Of a DNA stretch of 35,975 nucleotides, positions 35,152 through 35,975 are shown one piece after another. The notes beneath the pieces are model-generated. The model did not search any database. It saw only the letters and a list, made by a program, of their open reading frames with translations, and was not told the origin of the DNA. The stretch's first letter is position 1; every line of letters starts with the position of its first letter. Location: assembly GCA_026988195.1 (NCBI GenBank), contig JALSLS010000417.1, positions 1-35,975 on the forward strand, in the 5' to 3' direction. The DNA comes from Methylomonas sp. (GTDB lineage: Bacteria > Pseudomonadota > Gammaproteobacteria > Methylococcales > Methylomonadaceae). The position numbers and the translations under genes were made by a program.

Positions 35152-35592
35152 ATGAAAATATTTATCAAATTATTAATTTTGATTATTATTGTAGCTTGCG
35201 CTGCCCCTTTTTTTATTAAAGGCCCTGATGGAAATAGGCTGTTTAAAATGGATATTGGAACCTTAAACCATGATTTTTTCAGTCAAAATACCAGGCACAA
35301 GGCATTAAAAAATACTGATCTTAAAGTATTTAAATGGGTAGACAAAAAGGGAGTTACTCATTACTCTGATCAAAATGATCCTCAATATAACAGTCAATTA
35401 TCTGAAATAAAACCTATTAGTACCCTTTCTTTTCAGAAACAAAAAAAGATAGAGAAGTCTGGGGAATCCGAGTTTTCAGTAGGGTTAACGACAGTACCTT
35501 TGAGTAAGATTCCTAAGTTAATTGATGACTCTAAACAGCTTAAAAAAGTAATGGAGGGACGAGGTAGGCAAATAGAGCAGGCCTTAAAGTAA
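35152..35592 (+). CDS. DUF4124 domain protein
   Basis: 146 residues. A hydrophobic N-terminus (FIKLLILIIIVACAAPFFI) acts as signal or anchor; one cysteine lies in it but it is not a clear lipobox. The DUF4124 motif VFKWVDKKGVTHYSDQ follows at about 60-75; this small domain occurs in envelope proteins of gammaproteobacteria. The rest is low-complexity and charged. Function unknown. No good Shine-Dalgarno precedes ATG 35152; a TATAAT at 35123-35128 may be a -10. Confidence 0.75.
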   Translation: MKIFIKLLILIIIVACAAPFFIKGPDGNRLFKMDIGTLNHDFFSQNTRHKALKNTDLKVFKWVDKKGVTHYSDQNDPQYNSQLSEIKPISTLSFQKQKKIEKSGESEFSVGLTTVPLSKIPKLIDDSKQLKKVMEGRGRQIEQALK

Positions 35593-35641
35593 CACCTCAA
35601 ACTTTTAAGGGTAACTATTCAGCATCTTTAGTGTAATGCTT

Positions 35642-35885
35642 TGTAGGAGTGTCCGCCCTCGGCACACCGCTTCGCTGCTCCTCGATAATAGCTCCTGCAT
35701 TATTCTACCTACGGGCTTCCTGCCCTAGTGCATTGCTCTACCTACATGCATAATCTACATGGATGTAGTGAATGCAGATATTGCAGGAGCAAATATCTGT
35801 CCATGCACTAGTCGGCGCGATTAAAATAATGCTCTTTTCTCTGAAAAGTTCAATTACCTTCGCGCCGAGGGCGGACGCTCCTACA
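35642..35885. repeat. Family E inverted-repeat element
   Basis: Outer repeats TGTAGGAGTGTCCGCCCTCG (35642) and CGAGGGCGGACGCTCCTACA (ending 35885) are inverted with one mismatch. A second nested pair, GCTCCTGCA and TGCAGGAGC, encloses a centre with further small palindromes (CTACATGGATGTAG). The 244-bp element fills almost the whole gap between the DUF4124 stop and the dxs stop, so it may serve as a two-way transcript end. Confidence 0.85.
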
Positions 35886-35893
35886 TTAAAAGG

Positions 35894-35975
35894 TTAGGCA
35901 CAAAATGTTTCAATAGAACTTAGAATCCCTTGGGTATCTAAGCCACATTCAGTTAATAACTCTTCGCGAGTGCAT
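35894..35975 (-). CDS. dxs: 1-deoxy-D-xylulose-5-phosphate synthase, C-terminal end (partial)
   Basis: Only the last 26 residues are in the window: CTREELLTECGLDTQGILSS, then IETFCA and stop. The pattern R-E-E-L-L-x-E-C-G-L-D-x-x-G-I is the usual C-terminus of Dxs, the thiamine-dependent first enzyme of the MEP isoprenoid pathway. The rest lies beyond base 35975. The call rests on this short motif only. Confidence 0.6.
   Translation of the reverse strand, partial: CTREELLTECGLDTQGILSSIETFCA

Noticed and set aside
34953-35168. 71-codon minus-strand frame over the B element
   Set aside because: It is made of palindromic repeat DNA and crosses into the DUF4124 start; no family resemblance.

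Overview
This window is low-GC, gene-dense chromosome from a gammaproteobacterium. The gene content and order fit that class: P-protein pheA, hisC, a tyrA-aroA fusion, cmk, rpsA, ihfB and lapA; fabA-fabB; lolA-rarA; accA-tilS. The DUF4124 and DUF4332 genes, the many short palindromic repeats and the base composition remind me of methanotrophs of the Methylococcales. That placement is inference; no diagnostic gene such as pmo or mxa lies in the window.

Layout: 1-4806 is an aromatic amino acid operon (end of pheA, hisC, tyrA-aroA fusion, cmk) running into rpsA (4925-6589, strong terminator at 6600-6635), ihfB and lapA. 7634-10455 is a Fur-box-controlled feoABC ferrous iron operon. 10717-14949 holds a full-length 5-oxoprolinase (HyuA+HyuB fusion) and a DUF4405 membrane protein. 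15267-18745 (minus) holds DUF4332-mscS and a patatin-like lipase with membrane segments. 19186-21818 (minus) holds an ABC exporter overlapped by a PHP-family nuclease/phosphatase gene, divergent from slt (21908-23812). Then come fabA-fabB, ttcA, lolA-rarA, a frameshifted thioredoxin/CcdA-like gene, a decayed chemoreceptor fragment, accA, tilS and queF. gloB (minus), a DUF4124 gene and the very end of dxs (minus) close the window.

The protein genes are mostly housekeeping. The unusual part is between them: at least seven kinds of short non-coding palindromic element, about 110-245 bp each. Three kinds (called A, B and C here) are built as arm - short core hairpin - inverted arm. The B and C copies carry an identical 20-bp core between unrelated arms. 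One copy (15000-15214) joins the left arm of A to the right arm of B, and a 52-bp internal module lies in opposite orientations in two copies. Two C copies give a perfect 56-bp inverted repeat around tilS. Several elements begin 0-5 bp after a stop codon (fabB, slt, accA, tilS). This looks like a modular, recombining family of MITE/REP-like elements that may serve as 3' ends of transcription units. No transposase or other candidate mobilising gene lies in the window.

Other points of interest are a frameshift that cuts a signal peptide from its CPHC redox domain, a methyl-accepting chemotaxis pseudogene, a hexanucleotide GCTGTT tract, and a heptamer-like repeat patch filling the whole fabB-ttcA spacer.
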